From Pseudooceanicola spongiae (GTDB lineage Bacteria; Pseudomonadota; Alphaproteobacteria; Rhodobacterales; Rhodobacteraceae): a stretch of DNA of 64,000 nucleotides. A program made the translations under genes and the position numbers. Where the stretch lies: positions 356,501 through 420,500 of the forward strand of contig NZ_CP045201.1 in assembly GCF_014899185.1 (NCBI RefSeq). The letters are read 5' to 3'. The notes beneath the pieces were generated by a model. The model was not told the origin of the DNA. It saw nothing but the letters and a program-made list of their open reading frames with translations, and ran no database searches. Positions 45,298-54,111 of the stretch are shown here, piece by piece (positions within the stretch are counted from its first letter, which is position 1; each line of letters begins with the position of its first letter).

Positions 45298-46004
45298 TAT
45301 CATCTCTCTGCCAATAGACCAGCGCCGGTGGTGTGCCGCCCAAAGCTGAATGAGGGCGCTGGTGGGTGTAGAAGGTTATCCATTTCCGGAAAGCCATCTT
45401 CGTCTCGCAGCCGGTCTCCCAACCAAGCAGCTAGACGCACTCGTACTTCAGTTTCCACCAAATACTCGCGATGAAGATGTTATCGAGGAAGCGCATGTTT
45501 CCGTTCATCACGAGGCGCACAGAATCCGGCGCAGCCTGTCGGTTTAGGCGAAGGACGTGAACCGAGATCCTTGATCGGTATTTATGATCTTGCGCGGCCC
45601 GAACTCGCGGATGTCCCCGGTCAGCGCCTCAACACAGAAGTTTGCCTCCATGGTGTTCGAGATACGCCAGGTCAGGACCTTGCCAGTGTACCAATCCATG
45701 ATAGCGACCAGATAAAGGCAGTCGCGCCGTATGGGGAGGTAGGGTGTATACGAGCACCCGCTGCCCGGTGGGGACATGCGCAGCATTATCCCGTGAGGGG
45801 GGGCTAGTTGGAGCGCTCTACACGCAGACCGCTGAGCAGATAGTGATAGATCTCGTGTACCTTCGATGGCCTGCTGGTTTTGTGATTTTGGTAAATCGCC
45901 ATGGGCCTCATGAGGCGCACCGTCCGCCGGATACGCTTCTCGCTCACGAGGTGCCCGTCACTGCGCATGTACCAGATCACCCACTGCGCGGCAGTTTTCT
46001 GCAA
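45298..46004 (-). mobile_element. IS3-family transposase remnant (OrfB), frameshifted
   Basis: Read on the minus strand, IS3 OrfB landmarks occur in order but with stops and frame changes. RIRRTVRLMRPMAIYQNHKT is at about 45930-45870 and YLVAIMDWYTGKVLTWRISN at about 45720-45640. INTDQGSRFTSF is at about 45580-45545, then LDNIFIA and QRPHSALGG..P at about 45480-45320. The element is non-functional. Confidence 0.8.
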
Positions 46005-46039
46005 TGAATTCAGGTATGGTGTGGACGCGTGCTGATGAG

Positions 46040-46217
46040 CCGCTTAACGGGTGGGTATTCGATACCCTGCTGGACGCCAGACGCAAAATGGCGCTACGAA
46101 AGCAAAACTGTCACACCGTACTCATCGCTTGGAAACCAAACGCCGCAGGAAGCGCGACGGACGCTCGAGTATCTTGAGGGCTCTCCGCCCGGAACGATTG
46201 CCCAAAAGCACCCCTAG
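46040..46217 (+). mobile_element. Second IS3-type remnant (C-terminus)
   Basis: The plus-strand frame contains TPYSSLGNQTPQEARRTLEY, matching the RPHSSLGNQTP end of another IS3-group OrfB. It is oriented opposite to the remnant next to it, so two elements have decayed here. Confidence 0.6.
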
Positions 46218-46523
46218 AGACGACCAAACGACGGACCAATGGGGGCAAGTCATACTAGGTTTCTCTGGGGATGATTTGAGCTTCCGACAAAACAAAAGCC
46301 GGTTCTAGGCTCGAAGTTTGTTAATATCGACGGAATCCAGTTTCAAGGAAGGAGTTCGTGGATCTGATTGTTGCGTTGCTCCGCCGCGACGACTTTGAGG
46401 AAAATGTCTCATGAGTGTAGACTTGTCCTGATCTGTTTGCAGTCCTTGCATTATGCTGTCGTCCGGGACGGTGATGCGTGGAGCCGACTAAAGTCCAAGG
46501 AGCGCGCCTGGGGCTGGCGATCT
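46218..46523. other. Intergenic, nothing recognised
   Basis: These 306 bases follow the IS remnants. They contain no gene, repeat or dyad I can support. Confidence 0.45.
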
Positions 46524-47273
46524 TCAGAGTTGCGTTATGCCGCCATCGGCGACCAGATCGATGCCCGTGGAATAGCTGCTTTCGTCGGATGCAAGAAACA
46601 GAATTGCCGAGGCCATTTCTTCCGCGCGACCTATACGGCCTAATGGGGTAAGCCTTTCAACGTGGCCGAGCGCCTCATCAGCCTCGTCTTGTGTCTCAAA
46701 GCGGTCTTTCGTGATGGGGGTGTCGATGGACCCTGGACTGAGCGTATTGACCCGGATGTTGCGATCAAGCAGTTCGTTCGCCCAGCTTCGCGCAAAAGAG
46801 CGGACCGCCGCCTTGCTTGCTGCATAGGTGCTGTGCGCTGCATATCCCTTGAGGTGCAGGTTCGAAGCGATCAGCACCACGGCACCGCCGCGCGACATCA
46901 GGGGCAACGCCTTTTGCACCGTGAAGAAGACGCCCCTCGCATTCACACCAAAGGTCATATCGAAATGATCTGGTGTTGCATCTTCAAGTGGCTGCGGTTC
47001 CACATAGCCCGCATTGGCCACGAGAATGTCGATGACGCCTTTTTCGGCGGAGACTTGAGCGTAGAGGCGATCCAGATCAGCCAAGCTCGCGACATCGCCA
47101 TTCACCGTTGAAACATTCCGGCCAATCGCCAAGCGCGCGGCTTCCAGCGTCTCCGCCCTTCGCCCGGTGATGAACACATGTGCGCCTTCGGCAACAAAGC
47201 GATGCGCCGTGGCCAAACCTATTCCGCTGCTGCCGCCCGTGATGACGGCAACTTTTCCTTGTAGTCTGGCCAC
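46524..47273 (-). CDS. Short-chain dehydrogenase/reductase
   Basis: This 249-residue classical SDR has TGGSSGIGLATAHRF (cofactor), LVANAGYVEPQPL, a catalytic Ser in LIASNLHLKG and Tyr and Lys in YAASK. It ends IDLVADGGITQL. The frame is open to 47408, but GTG 47273 has a GGAGGT ribosome site at the right distance and begins VARLQGKVAVITGG, so I chose it. It is co-directional with the hydrolase upstream and the F420-like gene further on, forming a redox cluster similar in content to the one at 17.4-19.5 kb. Confidence 0.9.
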   Translation of the reverse strand: MARLQGKVAVITGGSSGIGLATAHRFVAEGAHVFITGRRAETLEAARLAIGRNVSTVNGDVASLADLDRLYAQVSAEKGVIDILVANAGYVEPQPLEDATPDHFDMTFGVNARGVFFTVQKALPLMSRGGAVVLIASNLHLKGYAAHSTYAASKAAVRSFARSWANELLDRNIRVNTLSPGSIDTPITKDRFETQDEADEALGHVERLTPLGRIGRAEEMASAILFLASDESSYSTGIDLVADGGITQL

Positions 47274-47388
47274 TGATTGACCTCCTTGTTGAAGTTGAAT
47301 GTCTGCATCTCCGTAAGATGCCGTCTCCCGCTGTTCGGTTTGCGCCGCATCGAGCGCAGCCTGGAGCTGTTCATGGGAGTTTGCGCCT

Positions 47389-48378
47389 TCAGGCCTTGAT
47401 GAAGGCAAGCAGGTCCGCGTTGATCAGGTCGGCGTGCGTCGTCGCCATGCCGTGGGGCAGTCCGTCGTAAACCTTTAGAGCGCCCTGGCTGAGCAGTTTC
47501 ACGGTAGGCATCGCAGTGTTGCTGATGGGAACAACCTGATCGTCATCGCCATGCATGACCAATGTTGGCACATCGATGCTTTTCAGGTCGGCGGTGAAGT
47601 TCGTTTCCGACCAGGCCTTGATGCCGTCATAGTGCGCCTTTGCCGACCCCATCATGCCTTGACGCCACCAGTTGCGGATCGCGCCATCGCTGACCGTCGC
47701 GTCTGGCCGGTTGAAGCCGTAGAAGGGGCCGCTCGCCACGTCGAGGTAGAATTGTGCCCGATTGGCCGCCAGTCCGGAGCGGAACCCGTCGAACACTTCC
47801 ATGCTCAGACCGCCCGGGTTGTCCGCGGATGCCAGCATGATCGGCGTGACCGCCCCGATTAGAACGGCCTTCGCTATCCGACCTTCCGGTTGACCATGCC
47901 GCGCCACATAGCGCGCCACTTCGCCACCACCTGTCGAGTGCCCGATATGGACCGCATCTCTCAGGTCAAGGTGCTGGGCCAGGGCCGCGACATCGGCCGC
48001 GTAGTGATCCATGTCATGGCCGTCAGAGACTTGGGCTGAGCGACCGTGACCGCGCCTGTCGTGGGCAATGACACGATAGCCATGATTAAGGAAAAACAGC
48101 ATCTGGGTGTCCCAGTCGTCCGCGCTCAGCGGCCAGCCGTGGTGAAAGACGATCGGTTGAGCGTCCTTGGGACCCCAATCCTTGAAAAAAATCACTGCGC
48201 CATCTGTGGCTGTAATAGAGTTCATAATCATATTCCTTGTGTCTGAAAGAGCATCGGGAAGGTGGGTTTGTGCTGCGGCAGGAAGAACAGCGAGCGCCGC
48301 CGCACCAAGGCCCAGACTAAGGACGGCGCGGCGATCGGTTTCATAGGCGGCGTGCACGTAAAAGTCGGGTTTGGGCAT
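47389..48378 (-). CDS. Exported alpha/beta hydrolase (non-haem haloperoxidase-like)
   Basis: The 329-residue protein has an N-terminal export signal with twin arginines ([20 protein letters not shown]). The hydrolase domain has [16 protein letters not shown], nucleophile elbow [13 protein letters not shown], Asp in HGDDDQVVP and His in PHGMATTH. It belongs to the perhydrolase/chloroperoxidase-like esterase group. ATG 48378 follows AAGGAGG. The twin-arginine motif suggests folding before export, unusual for this cofactor-free group. The substrate is unknown. Confidence 0.9.
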   Translation of the reverse strand: MPKPDFYVHAAYETDRRAVLSLGLGAAALAVLPAAAQTHLPDALSDTRNMIMNSITATDGAVIFFKDWGPKDAQPIVFHHGWPLSADDWDTQMLFFLNHGYRVIAHDRRGHGRSAQVSDGHDMDHYAADVAALAQHLDLRDAVHIGHSTGGGEVARYVARHGQPEGRIAKAVLIGAVTPIMLASADNPGGLSMEVFDGFRSGLAANRAQFYLDVASGPFYGFNRPDATVSDGAIRNWWRQGMMGSAKAHYDGIKAWSETNFTADLKSIDVPTLVMHGDDDQVVPISNTAMPTVKLLSQGALKVYDGLPHGMATTHADLINADLLAFIKA

Positions 48379-48553
48379 GACTGCCTCCTTGAATGATTCA
48401 AAGCTCTGATCTTGCGTCCTTCGATGGTGTGCGGCATCTCCAAGGGCGGTGAGGACGTGTGCCGCATTTTTCGCGACCTCGGGCAATGATTGGCTCCCGC
48501 ACTTGGATTAGAGGCGCGCAGGTTGCGTGTCCGGGCACCTGAAACCCCGCGTC

Positions 48554-49174
48554 TTACGCGGCGGCGAGGGCAGCCTGCATGCCGGCCCGGTCAAGCGGGA
48601 TGCAATAACCCGGTGTGTCTGGCTGAAAGCGACGGCCTTCGGCCAACGGTCCGGCGTCAACAACATCAAAGCCAAACTGATCAAACAATTCGGTCACTAT
48701 TTCTTTGGCCGCGGCGTTTTCACCGGCGATTGGCAATGCCCGACGCTTAGCTGCGCCAGCTGGTCGACCGTCCTTTTCAATATCAGCGGCCGCTATGGCG
48801 TTGAAGGCCTTCACAATCTGCGACTCTGGCAGATGGCGGGCAATCAGCTCGCTGCTGGTCAGCTCGCCACGATCGAGATCCTCGAGCTGTCCATCCCGAG
48901 CGGCGTAGTAGTTGTTTGCGTCCACAACGATTTTGCCTTTCAGTTCGGCAATCGGTATCGTCTGATAGGCTTTCAATGGAATGGCGATCACCACAAAATC
49001 GCCAAAGGCAGCGGCTTCGGCCGTCGTCCCTGCCTTGCAGCCTGTCGAGCCAACAAGGCTGAACAGTGTTTCCGGGCCGCGGCTGTTGGAAATCATGACA
49101 TCATGCCCTGCCTTCATTGCAACGGCGGCGACGGCGCGGCCGATGAAACCCGCGCCAATAATTCCGATTTTCAT
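48554..49174 (-). CDS. NADPH-dependent F420 reductase-like / NAD(P)-binding protein
   Basis: The 206-residue Rossmann protein has MKIGIIGAGFIGRAVAAVA, MISNSRGPETL, GKIVVDANNYYAARDG and VKAFNAIAAADIEKDG. It belongs to the same family as 18286-18888 and is a diverged paralogue. It is probably a quinone- or ketone-directed reductase, not proven. It is upstream of the haloperoxidase-like gene on the same strand. Confidence 0.88.
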   Translation of the reverse strand: MKIGIIGAGFIGRAVAAVAMKAGHDVMISNSRGPETLFSLVGSTGCKAGTTAEAAAFGDFVVIAIPLKAYQTIPIAELKGKIVVDANNYYAARDGQLEDLDRGELTSSELIARHLPESQIVKAFNAIAAADIEKDGRPAGAAKRRALPIAGENAAAKEIVTELFDQFGFDVVDAGPLAEGRRFQPDTPGYCIPLDRAGMQAALAAA

Positions 49175-49344
49175 GTGGATGTTCCTTAGATGAGAATTGC
49201 AGACAGGGGGGGGCGGGCTATAAGTTGAACCAGACCCTTCGTCGTGTAGCTCGCAATCGGGCGGTCGGCCGCCCGTGGGTGGGCGACGCGTCAGTGCGCA
49301 TCACCCTGCGATATTTGCTGCGGCCAGAGCCGCTCCGAGGTGGC

Positions 49345-50094
49345 TCAGAGCCCGGCGGCAACTGCGGCGGCCTCGATCACGTCGGCCACATCTTGGGGGT
49401 GCGACAGAAACACCGAATGGCTTGCGTCGATCTCGGTTACGTCAGACCCGGCCCGGGCATACATCGAGCGCTGCAGGTCGGGATTGATCATCCGGTCCGA
49501 TGTGGTGAGGACGGCAAAGCTGGGCTTGTACTGCCAGGCCGGCGCACCGATCGGAGTGCCCCAGATCTGACCATTCATCGGGATCTGCGAGATTGCCATG
49601 AACTCCGCCGTCGCTGCGGGCACATCGGCCGCGAAATCAGCCGGGAACTGTGCGGGATCGACCAGAAGGAAACCGTCCGAGGTCGCCGTGATGCTGTGCG
49701 AGGCGGGCGGCGTGCCTTCGGACATGGCCCCCAGGACGTCGCCCTCGGCGGGTGCGAAGGCGGCGACGTAGACCAGGCTGGCCACATTGGCGTGATTTCC
49801 TGCCTCGGTGATGACCGCGCCGCCGTAGCTGTGACCGACCAGAACGGCCGGGCCTGACTGGCCATCCAGAATGCGGTTGGTCGCCGCCACGTCATCGGCG
49901 ACCGAGGTCATCGGCTGCTGGACGACGCTGACGGTATAGCCATCGGCCTGAAGGATTTCGGCGACCGGCTTCCAGCCCGAACCGTCGGCAAAGGCGCCGT
50001 GGACCAGGACGACATTGCGGACCGGTTCGGCAGATGCGGCTCCGGCAAGACTGGCGACAGAGACGGCGGCGAGAAGGGTTTTCGACAGGGTCAT
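49345..50094 (-). CDS. Exported alpha/beta hydrolase (paralogue of 26648-27412)
   Basis: A signal peptide (MTLSKTLLAAVSVASLAG to ASA) is followed by VVLVHGAFADGSGW, nucleophile elbow GHSYGG and a C-terminal EIDASHSVFLSHPQDVADV with the catalytic His. It shares the PMTSV.DDVAA segment and general layout with the hydrolase at 26648. ATG 50094 has AGGAGA upstream. It is divergent from an intact LysR gene, repeating the LysR/hydrolase arrangement at 25.6-27.4 kb. Confidence 0.9.
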   Translation of the reverse strand: MTLSKTLLAAVSVASLAGAASAEPVRNVVLVHGAFADGSGWKPVAEILQADGYTVSVVQQPMTSVADDVAATNRILDGQSGPAVLVGHSYGGAVITEAGNHANVASLVYVAAFAPAEGDVLGAMSEGTPPASHSITATSDGFLLVDPAQFPADFAADVPAATAEFMAISQIPMNGQIWGTPIGAPAWQYKPSFAVLTTSDRMINPDLQRSMYARAGSDVTEIDASHSVFLSHPQDVADVIEAAAVAAGL

Positions 50095-50170
50095 GCTATT
50101 CTCCTGCATCTTGCGGACGATGCCTGCAGACGCGTTTGCTAAAGGGGGGTAAGGTCGTGACACAAGCGAT

Positions 50171-51581
50171 GTCACAGTTCCAACGACAGCGGAAACGATG
50201 GCTCTTCATCTTCAAGCTGCACGAAATTCAACAAGGAGCTGTCATGGCTATTGGCCCTATCGATCTGAACCTGATCAAGATCTTCAATGCCGTCTATGAG
50301 GACAGGAACCTGCTGCGTGCGGGAAAGCGGCTCAACCTGAGCGCGTCGGCTGTCAGTCATGCGCTGACCCGGCTTCGCCATGTGGTCGGCGACGAGCTGT
50401 TCGTGCGAACTCCTAGCGGCATGATGCCGACCGCCCGCGCGGACGCAATGGCACAGGATCTGACGGATTCATTGAACAGGATTGTCGCGACCCTCGGTGT
50501 GGACCCATTTAGCCCAGCCACATCGACGCGTCAGTTCGTGCTTGCCGCCAACGATCATCTCGCCTCTGTTATCATGCCCCACTTGACCCGGCTGATGAGC
50601 GCCGAAGCGCCGAGGATACAGTTGGTTGTGCGCCCGGCGACGCGGCTCGACCTGGCAGAGCAGATCGACGTCGGTCGCATCGACCTTGCCATGGGTGTAT
50701 TCCAGAAAATCCCTGAGCATTTCAGATCATTTGCTCTCATGACTGAGGGCGATCTGGTCATCATGCACTCTTCGCACCCAGCCGCGGGACGCAAACTGAC
50801 CCTACAGGACATGGTCACCTATCCTCTGCTGACGATCTCAGTCGGCGGAAAGGAGGAGGGCGCGGTGGACGGTTTCATTCTCGAACGAGGGCTTGCGCGT
50901 CAATCCGAGATGTTCGACCGGAATGCATTGCAGGAGGCACTGGCGACGATCGGCGCAGTTCCACGATACCACATCACGATCGCCCATTCGATGGTTATCG
51001 CTTCAGTGATGGAAAGGACGGAGATGCTCAGTATTCTGCCCTGTTCATTGGCACGCCTGTTTGTCGCAACCGACGATTTACTGATGGTTTTGCCACCCTA
51101 TCCGGTCAGCCACTCAACCTTCCGCGGAATTTGGCACAACCGCAACGATCATGATCCGGCACATCTATGGTTTCGTAAAATCGTGCAGCGTGCTGTGGAG
51201 CTGATGCCAAAAGGCGTTCCTAGTTGATGCCAGAGCCAGGTCGCCAGGTTTTTGTGAATGTCCTGGGGGAGAGGTTCACTTCCATCACCCCATAATGAAC
51301 GCCGTGCATCTTCACACTGCATATCCATCGTTTTCATTCATGATGCGGATCTGCCATCAGTTTTTGACGCTAGGCTCAGGAGTGCGACGCAAAGCGATAC
51401 CGTATCGGATCGCCGTGCCGACCCTTCGAACGCCTTTCAACCCGCATTGTCCCGCATACCTTATAAACTGATTGCGCTTGCGCCCCCTTATGAGCCTCGC
51501 CAGAGGCCTCAAGGAAAGCACACCTGCGGTCATGTCTGACGGGATCAGCACAATGAAGGATCTGTCATGACCAATGAAACG
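50171..51581 (+). repeat. Inverted duplication, arm B
   Basis: Matches the reverse complement of 43104-44200, with 315 additional bases inside the LysR gene. It ends at the fifth codon of a lost GMC oxidoreductase gene (ATGACCAATGAAACG at 51567-51581), after which the sequence is unrelated. Confidence 0.9.
50244..51227 (+). CDS. LysR-family transcriptional regulator (intact copy)
   Basis: The 327-residue protein has helix-turn-helix LIKIFNAVYEDRNLLRAGKR, NLSASAVSHALTRLRHVVGD, and a NodD/SyrM-like effector domain (RQFVLAANDHLASVIMPHL, GRIDLAMGVFQKIPEHF, YPVSHSTFRGIWHNRNDHDP). ATG 50244 follows AAGGAG. It is divergent from the hydrolase at 49345. On its other side the duplicated promoter of the GMC gene remains but the GMC gene is gone. 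Being intact, it may act on the GMC promoter at 43.1 kb in trans. Confidence 0.92.
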   Translation: MAIGPIDLNLIKIFNAVYEDRNLLRAGKRLNLSASAVSHALTRLRHVVGDELFVRTPSGMMPTARADAMAQDLTDSLNRIVATLGVDPFSPATSTRQFVLAANDHLASVIMPHLTRLMSAEAPRIQLVVRPATRLDLAEQIDVGRIDLAMGVFQKIPEHFRSFALMTEGDLVIMHSSHPAAGRKLTLQDMVTYPLLTISVGGKEEGAVDGFILERGLARQSEMFDRNALQEALATIGAVPRYHITIAHSMVIASVMERTEMLSILPCSLARLFVATDDLLMVLPPYPVSHSTFRGIWHNRNDHDPAHLWFRKIVQRAVELMPKGVPS

Positions 51582-51808
51582 TGCCAATTACTACTCCGCA
51601 TAGACGAAACAATTGCGAGGTAGGGGTTAATATAACGGGGAGCGACTATTTTTAGGCTGAGCCCGGTTTCACCCCCTGTTCTTGGTATGTGTGCGGGCTC
51701 AGAGAAGTGATAAGTAATTGAAATCATTCGAAGTCTAAGCTATTCAAAATCCCTCGCCGCAACATTTCGTGCTTCAAGATGGTTCCCATTTACCTCGGTC
51801 TTTACTCC
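51582..51808. other. Junction region between duplication and integrase, no gene
   Basis: After the duplication breakpoint, an AT-rich stretch follows up to the integrase stop codon. No gene, tRNA or clear attachment repeat is visible in it. Confidence 0.45.
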
Positions 51809-52903
51809 TTAATCGGACGCACTTTCGCCTTTGGCGAGCGCGAGAAGCCAAGGCCATTCGTCATACTTGTCACCCCTTTCGTGTAGATGAGTGTAGCGCT
51901 GGAGTGATTGCCAGGATCTGTGCCCTGAGACTGCAGCAGCTTGAGGAATATGTAGTCCCATTTCGAAAAGCCGGGATACTCCTTCGTGCCGGAGGTCGTG
52001 AAAACGCAAATCGTCGATGGCGAGTACTTTGCAAGCTCTCGTGAATGCCGCACTGATTGCATCGGTTGAAAATGGAAAAATGAACGCGCTGTTGCGAGGC
52101 ATGCTGAGGGCTATGGAGCAAGCGGCGTCTGGCAGGTCACATAGGACATCGTTGCCAGCCTTGTCGCCCGGATGTTTCATGTCCTTGACCATGATCCTTT
52201 TGGCGTCGGCATCCAAGTCAGCCCATTTGATACGTGTGATCTCCTCCTGACGCCGCGTCGAAAAAAGAGCAAAGGCAGTGATCATGTGCATGGGGGCACT
52301 GGAGGGCCGCGCAGCGTGTTTTTTCGCAAAGTGTTCCATCAGGGAGTTCAGTTCAACCAAGGTGGGGCGGCGTGCGCGTGCGCGGGATTTTCCCGTGATT
52401 CCGAGTCGGTTACAGACCGCGAATGCATCCTTCATCTGTTGGTGCTCGAGCGGCATGTTCCAAGCAGGTTTGGCGATGGCGAAGACTGAGGATAGATGGG
52501 AAAGGTAGTTGCTGACCGTAGCAGCGGAGCGCTTTATGCCGAGTTCTCGTGCGAAAGCTACAATGTCCGAGCTTCGAATTTCTGCACAAAGCATGTCAGA
52601 AATGTCGAACTCCAAGATCGTCGAAAGGACTTGGGCCTTTGTTCTACCAATCTGCTTTTCGCTTTGATCGGTGTAGGTTCTGATAGCATCCGCCAGAGTT
52701 TTCTGCCGTGTCTTCAAAGCAAACAGGTTTTCGCCTGCTTTGTTCAGCTCATCGGTCCTCTTCTTGGCCCAGACTGTGGCAGCACTTTGGCGGTCGAAGG
52801 TTCGAGCTTCCCTGTAAGTGGGTCTACCCTTTTGTGTAAAGATGATCTGTACCATATAGGCGACTGAACCGTCTTTCCGGACCCGCTTTCGTATCGTAGC
52901 CAT
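51809..52903 (-). CDS. Tyrosine recombinase / integrase (dusA-associated)
   Basis: The 364-residue site-specific recombinase has an N-terminal arm-binding region (MATIRKRVRKDGSVAYMVQI), a SAM-like core-binding domain and a catalytic domain. Catalytic residues are Arg in FSTRRQEEI, HxxR in HDLRHEGVSRLFEMG, and HRSWQSLQRYTH with the nucleophile Tyr. It looks complete. It is divergent from dusA, whose 5' end is a known integration target for this type of element. It probably inserted, and could excise, the island to its left. Confidence 0.92.
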   Translation of the reverse strand: MATIRKRVRKDGSVAYMVQIIFTQKGRPTYREARTFDRQSAATVWAKKRTDELNKAGENLFALKTRQKTLADAIRTYTDQSEKQIGRTKAQVLSTILEFDISDMLCAEIRSSDIVAFARELGIKRSAATVSNYLSHLSSVFAIAKPAWNMPLEHQQMKDAFAVCNRLGITGKSRARARRPTLVELNSLMEHFAKKHAARPSSAPMHMITAFALFSTRRQEEITRIKWADLDADAKRIMVKDMKHPGDKAGNDVLCDLPDAACSIALSMPRNSAFIFPFSTDAISAAFTRACKVLAIDDLRFHDLRHEGVSRLFEMGLHIPQAAAVSGHRSWQSLQRYTHLHERGDKYDEWPWLLALAKGESASD

Positions 52904-53012
52904 GGGTTATGACATCCTGATCTTAGTTATGACATTTGTCATGACTATAATCATAAACGGGCAAAGATGGGCAATATTCTTGTTGTGTTCTGCGTCGAGA
53001 AAGGCAGCTGAT

Positions 53013-54047
53013 GTGGTGAAAAGTTATACAAAATCAGAGCTTTGGCGTGCGTCACGCCTATCTGTGGCGCCTATGATGGACTGGACGGATCGTCATTGCC
53101 GCTATCTGCACCGCCTGCTCAGCCGGCACACGTTGCTCTACACCGAGATGGTGACAGCGCCGGCTTTGGTGCGCGGTGGGGCACTGCATCTGCTGGACTT
53201 CAATGCCGAGGAACATCCCGTCGCACTACAACTTGGTGGATCGGATCCGGCAGAGCTGGCAAAGGCGGCAAAGCTGGGGCAGGCGGCGGGTTACGACGAG
53301 ATCAATCTCAATTGTGGCTGCCCGTCTGACCGGGTGCAATCTGGCACCTTCGGGGCCATCCTGATGCAAGATCCGGGGCTTGTCGCGGAGTGCGTGCGTG
53401 CCATGCGTGAAGCGGTTGATATCGAAGTGACGGTGAAATGCCGCATTGGCGTTGATGACCAGATTGCAGAAGACGTCCTGCCCGAGTTTCTGTCGCGTGT
53501 TGGTGCAGCCGGGTGTGGGCGTTTTACGATCCACGCGCGCAAGGCTTGGCTTCAGGGTCTCAGCCCCAAGGAAAACCGTGATATTCCGCCACTTGATTAC
53601 GGTTTGGTGCAGCAGATGCGCGGACTGTTTTCCGGGCTGCATCTGTCGGTGAACGGCGGCGTGACGACACTGGATCAGGCCGAGGCGTTTCTGGCAGCCG
53701 GGCTGGACGGCGTGATGATCGGCCGGTCTGCCTATCACGATCCGGCCAGCGTGCTGATAGATGCCGATCGGCGTATCTTTGGCGATACCGCTCCGGGTCA
53801 TACTGCGGAAGGCGCTGTGCTGGCCATGCTGCCTTATATCGAGGCGCATCTGGCATCAGGTGGTAAGCTGGCACAAGTGACGCGGCATATGCTGGGGTTG
53901 TTTCAGGGGCGTCCCGGTGCGCGCGTCTGGCGGCGGATGCTGTCTGAGGGGGCGCATCGCAAGGGCGCTGGCACGGCGCTGGTGGAACAGGCTCTGGCTG
54001 CATTTGAACAGGCGCAGGCCGAGGCTGCGGACAGCGACGCGGCCTGA
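53013..54047 (+). CDS. dusA: tRNA-dihydrouridine(20/20a) synthase DusA
   Basis: This flavin enzyme reduces uridine 20/20a in the tRNA D-loop. The DusA signature RLSVAPMMDWTDRHCRYLHR lies near the N-terminus, followed by LYTEMVTAPALVRGG, NLNCGCPSDRVQSGTFGAIL with the catalytic Cys, and FTIHARKAWLQGLSPKENR. The native start has probably been replaced: codons before the signature read into island sequence. I chose GTG 53013 (344 residues, weak AAGG site); an ATG at 52902 is in frame but gives an odd hydrophobic extension. Expression may now depend on a promoter in the island end. Confidence 0.9.
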   Translation: MVKSYTKSELWRASRLSVAPMMDWTDRHCRYLHRLLSRHTLLYTEMVTAPALVRGGALHLLDFNAEEHPVALQLGGSDPAELAKAAKLGQAAGYDEINLNCGCPSDRVQSGTFGAILMQDPGLVAECVRAMREAVDIEVTVKCRIGVDDQIAEDVLPEFLSRVGAAGCGRFTIHARKAWLQGLSPKENRDIPPLDYGLVQQMRGLFSGLHLSVNGGVTTLDQAEAFLAAGLDGVMIGRSAYHDPASVLIDADRRIFGDTAPGHTAEGAVLAMLPYIEAHLASGGKLAQVTRHMLGLFQGRPGARVWRRMLSEGAHRKGAGTALVEQALAAFEQAQAEAADSDAA

Positions 54048-54059
54048 AAGCGCCATTGA

Positions 54060-54087
54060 AAAACGCGGACCAGAAGGCCCGCGTTTT
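54060..54087. terminator. Bidirectional terminator between dusA and Bcr/CflA gene
   Basis: The stem AAAACGCGG / CCGCGTTTT (54060-54068 and 54079-54087) lies 12 bases after the dusA stop. It has A and T tracts on its two sides, so it can end both convergent transcripts. Confidence 0.75.
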
Positions 54088-54111
54088 GCAGTTGTTTCAG
54101 TCCTGTAAGTA

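Noticed and set aside
52900-53060. tRNA gene as integration site of the integrase
   Set aside because: No cloverleaf-like sequence is visible; the neighbouring dusA gene explains the integration site better.
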